Source: Aphidius gifuensis
Lineage: Eukaryota; Arthropoda; Insecta; Hymenoptera; Braconidae
Reading direction: 5' to 3'
Length of the DNA stretch: 64,000 nucleotides
Assembly (NCBI RefSeq): GCF_014905175.1
Contig: NC_057791.1
Coordinates: 9,868,492 to 9,932,491, forward strand
The translations under genes and the position numbers were made by a program. Below, in pieces: positions 1 to 11,343 of this stretch (position 1 is its first letter; each line of letters starts with the position of its first letter). A model generated the notes under the pieces. The model worked only from the letters and a program-made list of their open reading frames with translations, did no database searches and was not told the DNA's origin.

Positions 1-38
1 AATTGTGTTTCGTCAAAATACCTCAATTTTTTCATCTC
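1..38. repeat. Edge of an interspersed repeat ending in TTTTTTCATCTC
   Basis: The first 38 bases match 6980-7017 almost exactly, including GTTTCGTCAAAATACC and TTTTTTCATCTC. Related inverted sequence begins at 3263 and at 29223 (GATGAAAAAATTGAGG). It is the terminus of a repeat family that continues left of the window. Confidence 0.75.
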
Positions 39-45
39 GGGATAG

Positions 46-232
46 TAAATTACGTAACTCGTGGCTCATTGTATTGGTGTAGTTCTCTCGTGTCATCTGC
101 GTCGCTCTCATCTTTCACTCGAGGTTTCTTTCTCGTTTTCACTTCAAGCACTACATTTTGGCACTCGATTGAACTGCCTAACCCATGCGCCACTAGTTAC
201 GTATAATACTAATATTCAAGCGGCACGTGGGA
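46..232 (+). repeat. Interspersed repeat copy 1 (empty-site copy)
   Basis: About 185 bp that recur inverted at 48226-48412 with shared blocks such as CATCTGCGTC, CACTCGATTGAACTGC and TACGTATAATACTAAT. The overlapping short ORFs here are not conserved in the other copy. This copy lacks the 30-bp hAT-like insertion found at 48296 and shows a single TCTCGTTT at 131-138, so it serves as a paralogous empty site. Confidence 0.85.
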
Positions 233-2088
233 CCGTGTTTTTTGCTCTTTATTTATTAATATATCTCAAAAAGTTATGAAAATACTGAGTTAATTATGCA
301 CTCAAAAATTTCTTATGTTTTAAGGATTATTTATTGATAAAAAAAAATAAAAAAAAATGGGGCCAAGTTAAAAAGAAATTGATTTTAATCGAACAAAGTA
401 TTTAAAGTGTTTAAACAACTTACTTAAGTTTTTTATCGTAAACTATAAATAAAATTAAAGCTTTTTTGTCGATATAATTTTTGTGATTAAATCAACATTT
501 TTTGAGTAAAAAGCATGCAAAAGCTGGCATAAATTTTTTGAAAAATTAATCTTCAAAGACCGATACGAAGAAAATCGTTAGTCCAAATTTAAAAAAAAAA
601 TACAAAAATACGTCTTGCTTTTTTTTTACGCTAAAGAACAATAAAAAAAATATTCCAGACGAATCTATTTTTTGATTTTGCAAATCACGTGGAATCAGCT
701 ATATATATTCTATATACATGAGACATTCTGTATATATAGATAATATGCGTGTGGATATATAGGTATATTTTAATATTTATTGATTAATAAACGATACTCA
801 TATAAATAACAGTTTGTACTTTGTAGATAATGAAAAGTGAATTAGAGGACGAACAACCATCACATATGGTCATCAATCTTCGCACGAATAACAAATTGAT
901 CAACAAAATATGTAGTACAAAAAATTTTCATCGATTCGAAGATGGAAATTTAATGAAAGCTATGAATAAATGAAGTATTTTTCAGAATAAAGCAAAATCG
1001 ATTTTGGTTATTATTAATGTTATTCACGATATTGAATATTATCGCATTAAAACTTTTCTAAAAAATACACAGTAATTAATCTAGTGAAACTGGTCATATA
1101 TATACTAGCTAACGGTCAATTTCTATAGAATTAGTCAATGTTCCGTCACATATCTACTAACTATTTAGAAACATGTTTCAATCCAGCAAAAATAACTAAT
1201 CACAAGTCATTCTGGAGACGGAATTTCTACTAGGGCAACTTCTTCTTTAGTGAGATAAACGATATATTTATATATGTATACACATTTTTATAATAAACAC
1301 TTTAATCTCCTTTCCGCAAGTACCGATTCTTAAATATAACATATATTTAAGAAATATAAACCTAGAAATTACATAATTTTCCTTATATACATGTAGTTAA
1401 ATTGTCAAAATATTAGTTATCACATTATCCATGATTTCAATTTAAAGTATGTTTAAACATATATGATTTTTCGACTTACCTGTAGTTAATTTCGTTTTTT
1501 CACACAAGTAGAGATACATCATCTTTTAGTTTGTGTATTATCTAGTAACCTATTGGTTAATATGTAAGGAAAATAGCTGATTTTTAACCTTAATTTTCCA
1601 ATAAAACACAGCACCATGAGCACAAAACAAAAAAGAAAAAGTACGATAGAAATAGATAACTAATTTGCACTCTCGAAAGAGTAAGGCGATCCTAAGAAAT
1701 TGCATTTTTTCTCATCAATTAGTATATTAGTAATCCTTAATCTGCTGACAATGACCGTATGTATAAACACTTTAAGAATTAACTTTATTAATATAATTAT
1801 TATAAAAACACAAATTAGTATAAAAATGATTATCAATTAAGGTAATAAATTTCGAGGATGGTTAAAAAGTATAGGTAAATATATTCTTCCAATAAAATGT
1901 ATAATTAACAGAAAATAATTTCTTCATTATAAAAATGAACTTTTCGCCCACATAGAAAAATTATATCTTGATTATATCTCGAGTAGATCTCGTTTATATA
2001 TCAATTTTGACACATGTGGAAAAGATATAAAAATGATATATATAATATAGATAGAATATGCATAAATTGTATATTATTTATATATGTT
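233..2088. other. AT-rich stretch, no gene seen
   Basis: Long A/T homopolymers and short ORFs only. The phrase GAATTTCTAC near 1217 resembles the end of the 3.8-6.4 kb element (CAGGTAGAA on the other strand), so an old fragment of that family may be present. Nothing else is supported. Confidence 0.6.
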
Positions 2089-2388
2089 CACTGAGAAAAC
2101 AAACTAACATTTTATACTGTGCTAGCATGTAATCGTTGGGCAAAAATCGATTTTTGGGTTTTTTAATGTTCTGATAAATAAAAAATATTGTGTCGATAAT
2201 ATAAATTACAGTATATAGGTACATCATTTTTTGCTTTGCAGCATAATAAAAATTGAGATACGACAGGGTAGTATATAGGTATAACGAATAATAATGAGCT
2301 AAATACAAAATACCCCGCCTTTACTACGCAGCACAATAATTCTTCTTAGAAATTAGTAGTAAAAAATATTTGTTTTTTTTTCTCAGTG
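2089..2388. mobile_element. MITE-like element, TIR CACTGAGAAAACAAA
   Basis: About 300 bp bounded by CACTGAGAAAACAAA on the left and an inverted TTTG(T)nCTCAGTG on the right. The first 170 bp recur in direct orientation at 19595-19760, sharing CTGTGCTAGCA, AATGTTCTGATAAATA and ATTGTGTCGATAAT. The 76-aa minus-strand ORF inside is not kept in the second copy. No clear target-site duplication. Confidence 0.65.
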
Positions 2389-2479
2389 TTTGCCAGAGAA
2401 AATAAAAAAAAAATGATTTTTATTTTGTTTACAAAGAATTATATTGATTAGTTTATCAACATTAAAATTATTTAAAAAC

Positions 2480-2910
2480 TTCGATTCTAACGAGATATGT
2501 TTTTTTTTTATTTTTTCCAAAATTGAATTTTTTTTTTTTGTTCAAATAACATAAAAACAAGGCGTGCTATAACTTTTGTTAGAATTTACTTCAAATTAGG
2601 CTTTAAAAAATTGTTATTCACAATTCTATCACCTTTATAGACAAATTGTTTTCCTACAAATAATATTTTTCGTAGAAAAAAAGAAAAAAATTTTTTTTTT
2701 TATCATTACTCAATTTTCGAAGAATCAAAAAAAAGTGAGTGAATGGATAATGCTCTTTCACATCAGAGGTGATAGAGTTTTGAGAGACCTATTTTTTGAG
2801 CTAAACTCGAAATCTCTACGACAATTAGTTCGGAAATTATGAACGTTTTTTTTTTTTTTTTTTTGAGTGATAAATACAATACTACGGCTGAGCCATTCGG
2901 CACCTAGCCT
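2480..2910. repeat. Interspersed repeat family (ATAGAGTTTT / CTATAACTTTTGTT blocks)
   Basis: Contains CTATAACTTTTGTTAGAAT, GTGATAGAGTTTTGAGAGACC and GCGGCTGAGCC-like ends. Related blocks recur at 12420-12915 (CATAACTTTTGTTAT, GCGATAGAGTTTT), 14090-14300 (GGCGATAGAGTTTTT, GCGGCTGAGCC) and about 56605-56640. This is a diverged dispersed repeat with no ORF. Confidence 0.6.
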
Positions 2911-3124
2911 CCGTAAAGGAATGGAAATTTTCTTCAATGAAAACTGTTGTTTTTTCAGGTGTACAGATAGAACTCAAACTTTTTGAAGAATAAACTACCA
3001 TAATTTTAATTGTAAAAAATTAGATTATAGATAGGTGATAAAATAAATAAATGATGATGGGTTTTCAATCTTTTAATTCTTTACACTGAATATATTGAGA
3101 GTCATCTCTATATATATTCCAGAT

Positions 3125-3240
3125 CGATTGGATATATATATATTTTTTTTTTGATAAGTTTATTACCAAATGCTAGTATATATATATATATAAATAATAT
3201 TTAATTTATATATATATTCTTATATCTTTTTTATCTCTTT
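3125..3240. repeat. TA microsatellite
   Basis: Runs of TATATATA at 3130-3142, 3175-3193 and 3208-3218 within AT-rich DNA. Confidence 0.8.
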
Positions 3241-4033
3241 TTCTCACGTCTCCAAATTACCCGAGATGAAAAAATCAAGTATTCGAAAAGTATTACTGAT
3301 ATTTTATAGTGTTTGAATATATCCTGCGATGTTTATGAGGTATTGTGAGAATACTTTTTAGTATTTTCGATATTTTGGTGGTATTATGAAAGAAGTAAAT
3401 AAAGAGCTCGAAGACCGGTTTCTGGATACAATTATCCTGGACAGGTATTTTAAATGTTTGAGTATTTTGAAAGTCTTTGAAAAGTATTCTGATACTCCAG
3501 TTTTTGGACTTAGAAAAATTTCAATATCATAGCACCGTATTATATGATAAACTCCAATTATTTTTAGAGTTAAATAATTTATTTATCAATCAATTAATAA
3601 TTATTTAATAATTATTTAATAATTATTTAATACTTTTTTCTATCATTATATTAACATTTACAATTTATTCTAGTAATCATGCTTAGATACGTTTGCCAAT
3701 AGCTATTTAACTATAATTAATTATGGCAAATGTTGATGAGGAAAGGATGGAGTCAAATAAATCAAGTCGTAATCTAAAATAACGATACTGATCCAGGTAG
3801 AAATCTAATGTCTATTCGACGTCGAATAGCGCTCGATTTCCGAGGCCCACGCTCCGTTCGACGTCGAAATTCGAGCTCGAAACGATGTCGGAGTGTGACG
3901 CTATTCGATGTCGGATCGACGTCGTTTCGGACTTGTTCATAAAATAATTGCTTGCATTGAATTTTGATAGATGGCAGTAGAGTCAAGTTCTATATATAGG
4001 TAAAGAAGGCAATTTTTTTTATTAGCAATATCA

Positions 4034-4519
4034 TTAAGGTACAACTAGGGAAAATTAAAAATAATGACGATTTCACGAATTTTATAGAGTAGATAATTGA
4101 GATAACGATACACCTTTTTCTTTAATCAGTTTTTTTGTTATAAGATGTTTTTTTGATTAATTAACTGTTAAAGATGGTCCTTTTTTTTGAGGTTAAACAT
4201 AGGCTCTTATGGAAAATGATGTTCGGCTTTTCATAATACCCCATCGAAATACTTGAAAAAATAATGCCATATTTACCAAAAACTAAAGGATAAAACTAGA
4301 AAAAAAGACGAAAAATCATCACCCAAATTTAGTATAGATTTTAATATTCAACTTTAATTAATAGAGGATAATAAATTTTTGTCTTTGTCTAAATACTTGA
4401 GTGGAAGTGAGAAACAGTATTCTCTTTCTAATTTTTCGTCCTTTTCGCACTCATGAATATATAATGTTTTTAGCAAACATCCGCCAGATGTCTCTCATTT
4501 TGCCCTAGTTGTACCTTAA
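4034..4519. mobile_element. Nested TIR element, TTAAGGTACAACTAGGG ends, AGCAATA flanks
   Basis: TTAAGGTACAACTAGGG at 4034-4050 is exactly inverted at 4503-4519. AGCAATA lies just outside both ends (4024-4030 and 4521-4527) and may be a target duplication, though three extra bases (TCA) intervene on the left. About 0.49 kb, no ORF. Confidence 0.65.
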
Positions 4520-4551
4520 AAGCAATAAATTAAAAAAAAAATGCCTCATAC

Positions 4552-6138
4552 GCAGGGATGGGCATCTGTGAGTTTTTGAGTTGCTTACAATTATCCATGA
4601 ATGAAACGTTTGAAACAGGATAAGACGGATTAAACCAACGTGATCTCTCAGTAGCTCAAATTTTTCAGTTGTCACATGTTAATTTATACAGAATTATTTC
4701 AGCCATGGAAATTAACATGTAGACAACCTCCTTTCCATAGCTTTTTATTGATTTAAATAAATAAAAAGCTATAGGAAAAATGGTGGCTATGGAAAGGAAG
4801 TTGTCATATGTTAATTTATACAGAATTAATTTAGCCATGGAAATTAACATGTAGACAACCTCCTTTCCATAGCTTTTTATTAATTTAAATAAATAAAAAG
4901 CTATAGGAAAAGGGATAGCTAAGGAAAGGAGGTTGCCACATGTTAATTTATGCAGAATTAATTTAGGTAGGAAAAATGGTAGCAAAGGAAAGGATGTAGT
5001 CACATGTCAATTTTCTACGAAGAAATTAACATGCAGACAACATCTTTTCCTTAGCTACTGCTTTTCCTTGGACCTTTTTGATTTTTTTCATAAATAAAAT
5101 ACATGCAAATTTATCTTTAAATAATACAATCGTCCAAGGAAAAGATGTAGCTAAGAAAAGGATGTAGCTAAGGAATTAAGGTTGCCAAAAAATTATGTTT
5201 CAAGGGAATAATGTTGCTTAAAATATAATTCTTTGGCAACCTTAATTCCTTAGCTACTGCTTTTCCTTGGACATCTTTATTTCTTGAAAATAAATTTACA
5301 TGTTTTTTATTTATAAAATAAATAAAAAATGTCCAATGAAAAGCAGTAGCTAAGAAATTAATGTAGCTAAGGAATTGAGGTTGCCAAAGAATTATGTTTC
5401 AAGGAAATAATTCCTTAGTCACATTAATTCCTTAGCTACATCTTTTCCTTTATTTTATAAATAAAATACATGTAAATTTATTTTTTAAAAATACAAATGT
5501 CCAAGGAAAAGCAGTAGCTAAGGAAAAGATGTAGCTAAGGAATTAATGTGACTAAGGAATTATTTCCTTGAAACATAATTCTTTAGCAACCTCAATTCTT
5601 AGCTATCTTTTTCAGCTACTGCTTTTCCTTGGACATTTGTATTTTTACAAAATAAATTTACATGTATTTTATTTATAAAATAAATAAAAAATGTCCAAGG
5701 AAAAGCAGTAACTAAGGAAAAGATGTAGCTAAAGAATTAATGTGACTAAGGAATTATTTTCTTGAAACATAATTCTTTGGCAACCTCAATTCCTTAGCTA
5801 CATCATTTCCTTAGCTACTGCTTTTTCTTGGACGCTTGTATTTTTAAAAAATAAATTTACATGTATTTTATTTATAAAATAAATAAAAAATGTCCAAGGA
5901 AAAGCAGTAGCTAAGGAAAAGATGTAGCTAAGGAATTCAGGTTGCCAAAGAATTATGTTTCAAGAAAATAATTCCTTAGTCACATTAATTCCTTAGCTAC
6001 ATCTTTCCCTTAGCTACTGCTTGTCCTTAGTCATTTATTTATTTAACAAATGAAATACATGTAATTTATTCTGTTTTAAACGTTTCATTTCTGGATAATT
6101 GTAAACAACTCAAAAACTCACAGTATGCCCATCCCTGC
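4552..6138. mobile_element. Nested TIR element with about 67-bp TIRs
   Basis: GCAGGGATGGGCAT at 4552 followed by GTGAGTTTTTGAGTTG and CAATTATCCA recurs inverted at 6071-6138 (…ATGCCCATCCCTGC). The interior is the alternating palindromic array described separately. No transposase. Confidence 0.8.
4660..6050. repeat. Alternating inverted-repeat array (AGCAGTAGCTAAGGAA units)
   Basis: Blocks such as GGAAAAGCAGTAGCTAAGG, GATGTAGCTAAGGAATT and GGTTGCCAAAGAATTATG alternate with their reverse complements (CCTTAGCTACTGCTTTTCC, CTTTGGCAACC), separated by AT-rich spacers with ACATGTA. Each pair of neighbours can form a long hairpin. The same family occurs at 33245-34020 and 47160-47720. The 112-aa minus ORF at 4665-5003 only reflects the repeat. 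Confidence 0.85.
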
Positions 6139-6794
6139 TCAAATTAATGATACGTAAATAAATCTGATGAAAATCACTCACTCTGCCATCTACTGAGCCC
6201 TATCATAAATATGTTAATACTATCACCGTATGACGCGCCACAGTCGGATCGACATCGGTTCGACGTCGGAAAACGTCACCTTTCGATGTCGTTTCGAGCT
6301 CGAATTTCGACGTCGAATGGACACTGCGTGTCGAAAATCGACACTAAATTCTACCTGGGTGAATTTCTTTTTTAGTTTTTTAGATTATTTTTGTATAGAT
6401 CACCTCGTAGCTTATGTGAACAAAATTTCGAATTTCATAACTTTTAAAAATGGTCTCACGGTAGAGTGCAGGTCTAGTAACTAGAAAAGCGTTGCACCGA
6501 GAATACAAGATAACGTAGATAGTTAACATAGTATAAATATAGGTCAAAGCATAAATATATATAAGTAACTCAGTATGCTAAATTGATTGAAATTGAATGA
6601 ACATACGTAAATAATATCAGCGGTAGATATTTTAACCGATATTTGATACAATTTTATTTTTGAGTATATAGTATTGTTAACCGGATACAAACTTTTATTT
6701 CAGTATAGATCGTCAAACGGATATTTATGTAAAAAATATAGGGCATCCGCAAATATATATAAGATTTGTCTCTCGTTGAAATTATTTTTTTAGA

Positions 6795-7018
6795 ATAATC
6801 AGCGGGTATTTTAACCGGATACAATTGTATTTTTGAGTATCCCGAGCAAGTATTTTAACCGGATACAATTGTATTTCAAATACTCGTCAAACATAATTAT
6901 CCTGCTAAAAATACTTTTCAATCGGTATCCAAAAAGTACTTTTAATGGCGCTCAGAAACACAATTTCAAGTATCAAACACAATTGTGTTTCGTCAAAATA
7001 CCTCAATTTTTTCATCTC
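6795..7018. repeat. Interspersed repeat (AACCGGATACAATTGTAT family)
   Basis: AATCAGCGGGTATTTTAACC and CCGGATACAATTGTATTT occur twice here, then AGTACTTTTAATGGCGCTC and the CATCTC terminus. The same blocks are inverted at 29222-29400 and again direct at 29735-29780. Confidence 0.75.
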
Positions 7019-7019
7019 A

Positions 7020-8514
7020 ATTGAGATATAATTTTTCTACATGGATATGAAATTCAATCAGTAAGTACACAATAATTGGTGTGTTGAGTGAGGTCAACAA
7101 AAATTACAATCTTACAGTAGTTTACGGTTCAAATAGTCAAGTTTTTCCAGAAACGGTATCAGAAAATATTGTATATATCTCGTCTAAGGATGAGCTAATC
7201 TCTTCTGTTCACCCGAGAATTTTCACTTTGAAAAGAATTATTCTTAATCACTGATACGGTGAGAAAGTCGATATAATTTATGTTAAATGAGTATTTGAAT
7301 TGAAATATCAATCCAATATGTCAAGAATATCAACGTATATCGAAGATGAACCAGCATTCATATATAGTCCACAGTTCCACACAATTTACTCTTACAGTGC
7401 AATTAGTAGATATAAAGAACTTCATTTATAGAGTTCAAATTTACCAAGAAACTTCATACATATCATAGTTTTTAGTTGATAAGAATTAGTGTTCTTATCT
7501 CGAATAAATTTGAACGACATATAGAAATTTAGAGTTTAGAATTAAAAATTTGTGAAGGATTGAATGAAACAACCAAAATATCAACGTTCTTGGAACTCCG
7601 CATCAATACATAAAAGTAATCCGTTTACTTTCCATTATTTTTTTATGCGATAACTTATTTTCATTATATTTCTATCAGTGCTACGATCAGGTCCAAGGTA
7701 GTTTGCTCATCTTATTTAGCATAGTGAATGAAGCTTATTAATTTATAATTAATAGTTAACTATCTTTGAACGTAGTTCAAGAACATAAAACATTAGAAAT
7801 GATTGATGTGTCTAAAAAGATGGATGAACTAATTTCTATAAATAATAATATAAAAAGTAATACTGTTTGAAATATTATTTAACTCAATCAACTGGTAAAC
7901 GAGTGAGAAAACAAGTATTATGTATAGAGGACCGACACTGTATAAACAAGGGTAACTATAGGTAGTGCAATGTTAGTTTACTTATAAAGGGGGTAAAATC
8001 TGATAAAATTATCTCGAACCCTAGTAATATGCACAGCACTTAGAAAGCGTCAGCCCCATGTCATCGTGCGGTGAAACACCATCATAATGTAATGGTTTTT
8101 TGTTGCCCCTTCTCTCTACTCACAAATAAATCTGATATGCCCATTAACTTCGTCCTAAAACACATACATACGTTGCAGGGGAGTAGTCGTTGGATACAGT
8201 TGTGTTATTAAATAAGACAGCTTAATAGGCCCATTATTCGGTCTTTTGGCCCCTTCGGTTCATTTAATCCATCATATATTATTTATAATCTATGCCCCTA
8301 TTTTACTCTCATATGTCTCATTACTACTATTTTTTATATAATCTCAGTAGATACATACCAACAAATTTTGCAAAGTTAGTATCTATTATGATTCGATTTT
8401 ACAGATTATTTTTTATATTTTTGAAATTCGTTTAAAAATACACACTAGAAAGTTTTTGTTCGATAAAAATTCAATTGTTAATAGCCTGTTTATCATAAGG
8501 TTTAAAATATACAC
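7020..8514. other. No gene seen
   Basis: Ordinary AT-rich sequence, somewhat less repetitive near 8000-8290 (CATGTCATCGTGCGGTGAAAC, GGCCCATTATTCGG). It lies downstream of the minus-strand gene at 9423-9930 and is most simply read as its intron. No exon could be supported. Confidence 0.5.
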
Positions 8515-9344
8515 ACTATAGTGTAAAAAAAAAAATAATTAGTTTTACTATAAAAAAAGAATTATTTTTACTATTTTTTCTGGTACTCGGGGACGTTTTC
8601 GAAAAAATAATAACATGTACTATGCACATAGTAAAATTTTTTATCCTAGTATAGTTTACAATGTTCCAATTGGAGAAGATACGATGTATCTTGTTAAGAA
8701 GTACTATGTTGCATAGTCAAGTCTAGCGTTCGTTAAATCTACTATGTTGCATGGTGAGATTTACGATGTTCAATAGTACATTTCATTATATTCTATTTGT
8801 ATTTTCGATAAAAAAAAACAGAATTATTTGTTTATTTAAAAAATAACTTTAAATTATTTAAAATAATTATTATTATGCTTATACATGTTTCTCAACTTGG
8901 CTATTTCTTGGCCTAAGTCGAGATTCGAACCCGGGTTTCTGGATTTGAACTCCGAACGTTTACCCAAATTGCCATTCACGTATAAAACAGTAGAAGAATC
9001 GAAAACGTCTATATATATTTATTCTCTTTTATTCCCTTCTTCTTTCATGTTAGCATAGTGAAACTAACTAACAACTACGAGTTGCATAGCACATTTTAAA
9101 GGTTTCCATAGTACGGTTCATTTTCCAAATGTACCCTCACGGTTGAACAAGTGAAGTCTACTAAAACCATAATAAAAACCGGTTTTACCTCAGCAGAGTA
9201 GTTTTTACTATGTTACTATCGTAAAATTTAAAATGCACATCGTAAAAAAAATTATAAAAAATAATATGTTGAACCATATTTCCGAAAACGTCCCTCAGTA
9301 CTATAGTAACATAGTAAAACTAATTATTTTTTTTTTACAGTGTA
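8515..9344. mobile_element. TIR element carrying a tRNA-like module
   Basis: The left end (GTGTAAA, then A-tract, then ATAATTAGTTTTACTAT at 8520-8550) is inverted at the right end (ATAGTAAAACTAATTAT, T-tract, ACAGTGTA near 9308-9344). Both inner flanks also share GGGACGTTTTCG (8590) against CGAAAACGTCCC (9284). About 0.83 kb with no protein ORF. A minus-strand tRNA-like module sits near its centre. Confidence 0.7.
8921..8974 (-). other. tRNA-like Pol III module (A box and B box)
   Basis: On the minus strand a B box GGTTCGAATCT (8931-8921) is near consensus and a plausible A box TGGCAATTTGGG (8974-8963) lies about 30 bp upstream. The surrounding sequence does not fold as an intact cloverleaf by eye, so a SINE-type or tRNA-derived fragment is likelier than a functional tRNA. 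Confidence 0.5.
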
Positions 9345-9422
9345 TAAACTTACTATAAACGATAATTTAAAATTATTCAAACTGAAACTATTTAAATTAT
9401 AAACTCATGAGGAATATTTTAC

Positions 9423-9930
9423 CTCGACAACATTGCAAGATTAGCAGATGCTTGGCCCATTATTGAACTTGAGGGAACACTAGTAGGACCAAAACTTATT
9501 GGTGGACTAGTGGAATTGGTAGCCCAACTAATGCTAGAAGGAGCATTTTTTCTTGTTTCATTAGAGTGAGTGACAATTGATCTTTGGTTAGAAACTGTTG
9601 TTGACGCTGATGATACTGGATTGTCCGACGGTGAAGATTCACATGAATGAACGATCTTTTGTGATGTCGTTGCTACTGACGGTGAGTCTTTTTCGACATT
9701 GACCTTTCGTTCAATTGAAACACTGGTATCGAGTGGAATTCTGATTTGGTCTTCTAGTATACAATAAGATAGTGTGATTATGAGATGCTGCTAGTCTTGC
9801 TGCTAAGTCCTCGATTGTTTTTACCAGTTTTTTCGTGCAGCAACATTTCGCCTGGTGTTGAAGTGCTTCTTGATGTTTCAAGATCTTCCTCGGAGATAAC
9901 CGATACCTCAATTTCGGTCTCAGCTGACAT
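9423..9930 (-). CDS. 5' coding exons of an unrecognised Ser/Thr-rich protein (partial gene)
   Basis: Two exons join in phase. Exon 1 runs 9930-9825 from ATG (GAGATG context, peptide begins MSAETEIEVSVISEEDLETS) to a donor G|GTAAAA. The 71-bp intron 9824-9754 ends ACTAG. Exon 2 runs 9753-9423 and ends AG|GTAAAATA, another donor, so the gene continues to lower coordinates. Exon 1 ends in phase 1 and exon 2 supplies the two missing bases, leaving about 110 further open codons. The product is acidic at first, then Ser/Thr/Pro-rich and low complexity (SPPISFGPTSVPSSSIMG), typical of a disordered N-terminus of a regulatory protein. Codon use is more balanced than in the flanking DNA. I do not recognise the family. 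The start could lie further upstream, as the frame stays open to about 9966. Confidence 0.6.
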
Positions 9931-11218
9931 CTCCTGCTCTTCACCGACGTGAAAAGAAAATGTCAATTCGTAACACCGTCAGGTTTTTTTCTTTTCAACG
10001 TGTATGATTTTTTGGCTTTGGCCGCCGAAAACAATACGGACGCAATAATTTTTGGTAATTTTTCGAAAAAAAAAGTTCAACCAAATAATCTTTCTATTCT
10101 AATACTGTTTCTACATTTCTATTAATAATAGGCACATCTGAAAATTTCGAGGTTTATTTTTTTCTTTTTTTAAATGTGATCATTGCACTTCATTATTTAT
10201 ATAAAAAATTTTGAATGATGAATTCAAAAAAGTATGTGCCGTTTCATGATGCACAATAGATAATATATATATAGTCACCATTGTTGATAAAATGAATTCG
10301 ATTGTTGTTCATTCGATAATTCAATGATATTATTTGATATTAAAAAAAAAATCACTTGTTCTGTGTTTGCTTCACCTGTATTACTACGCGTTCCACTATC
10401 CATTCTTTTATCACTTTTACATTTTATTTATTTATAACTTATATATAACTTTTCATTCCAGATCACCTTTACAATTTTAGACTATGCATAAATTTTTCTT
10501 TTTTTTCTTTCCATTCTATAATTCACTGTTTTTTGATCTCATGCTGCTTTTTGATCTGCTCTTCACATAATTGAAAACACGAACTTAAAAAAGAAATTCA
10601 CTTAATCCACAATACCGAATTTTATACATTAAACTATTTTTATAATAACAATCTCGCTACTTTTTTATACTTCAAAAGGGATACTTTTAGTTATAAGTAG
10701 TAAACGAAAATTATTTGTGATAAAAAATTGAAATTCGTATAGAAAGCTTGAAAGTTTTATCCGATTTGCGTGTATATTTTAGGATAATGAGGTAATAGTG
10801 TGGTAGTTGTGGTGCTGATGTGCGGGGATTCTCTTGATGATCTGTGGATGGGCACTGCGGTCTTACTAAGGGCAGAAATAACAGGAAACCACAAGTCACA
10901 CAAGCACGCGATGAGTAAAGTGTAGGTACAAACACATATAGATTGACACGAACACAATTCAAACAAGGGGGTTGAGGGTAGTGAGCGGCAGAAAGTACAC
11001 TCAAAATAAACACTATCTACATGTACAGTATGATGATGATCTGACGGACGTTGCTGTGCGCACTGAGGCGACCAGTTTTGGTTGGTTGGTTGCGGCACAA
11101 ACAGGCAAGGAGAATAGGGAACTCCCTTTACACAGTACGAACGAATCGTATGTACAAGAGAGACCATATTCTCATTTCAGATGAAACTGTATGTAGCTAA
11201 GAAATTATCGGATAATTT
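9931..11218. promoter_or_regulatory. Upstream flank of the minus-strand gene with a GC-richer island
   Basis: Upstream of the 9.4-9.9 kb exons. 9990-10700 is AT-rich; 10757-11170 is clearly GC-richer than the window average. A 136-aa minus-strand frame (11167-10757) is open there but Cys/Pro/Thr-rich without a recognisable domain. I read the island as 5' UTR or regulatory sequence rather than a gene; promoter position is not resolved. Confidence 0.35.
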
Positions 11219-11343
11219 ATGATGTTTCAGAGTAAGACACCCGATGAAATCTCTGAAAAGTGGAAAAATGAAAATGAACAATACCCTCACGAGCAGCGGA
11301 AAGAGTTGAAAGCGTTACATGAGTACTCTCTTGGTAAACTGCA
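11219..11343 (+). CDS. Possible coding exon, unrecognised
   Basis: An open frame beginning MMFQSKTPDEISEKWKNENE and ending …YSLGKLQ stops being convincing exactly at a strong splice donor (CAA|GTATGT at 11344). It can begin at the ATG at 11219 or at an acceptor TTTCAG|A at 11230. The peptide is charged, helical-looking and has balanced codons, unlike the simple-sequence ORFs nearby. The frame runs on to 11434 but becomes basic and unconvincing after the donor. It lies divergent to the 9.4-9.9 kb gene. No family recognised; no partner exon found. Confidence 0.35.

Larger units (their letters stand above)
3791..6360. mobile_element. Large inverted-repeat element with GACGTC-rich TIRs, host to two nested elements
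   Basis: About 140 bp at 3791-3930 (CCAGGTAGAA, TTCGACGTCGAA, TTCGAGCTCGAAACGA) recurs inverted at 6231-6360, which ends TTCTACCTGGGT. The arms are CpG/GACGTC-rich against a very AT-rich interior. Between them lie two further TIR elements (4034-4519 and 4552-6138). The short ORFs in the arms (3774-3986 and 6230-6484) are by-products of the symmetrical sequence. No transposase is visible and no clean target duplication was found. Confidence 0.7.

Noticed and set aside
3774..3986. ORF in the left GACGTC-rich arm, similar to the one at 6230-6484
   Set aside because: The peptide similarity (FELEFRRR) is due to the inverted arms being nearly self-complementary, not to a gene.
4660..6050. CRISPR-like interpretation of the regularly spaced repeats
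   Set aside because: Units alternate in orientation, spacers are repeats themselves, and the sequence context is eukaryotic.
10757..11167. 136-aa minus-strand ORF upstream of the 9.4-kb gene
   Set aside because: Cys/Pro/Thr-rich with no domain, overlapped by a 100-aa ORF in another frame; GC-richer DNA lowers stop frequency. More likely UTR or regulatory sequence.
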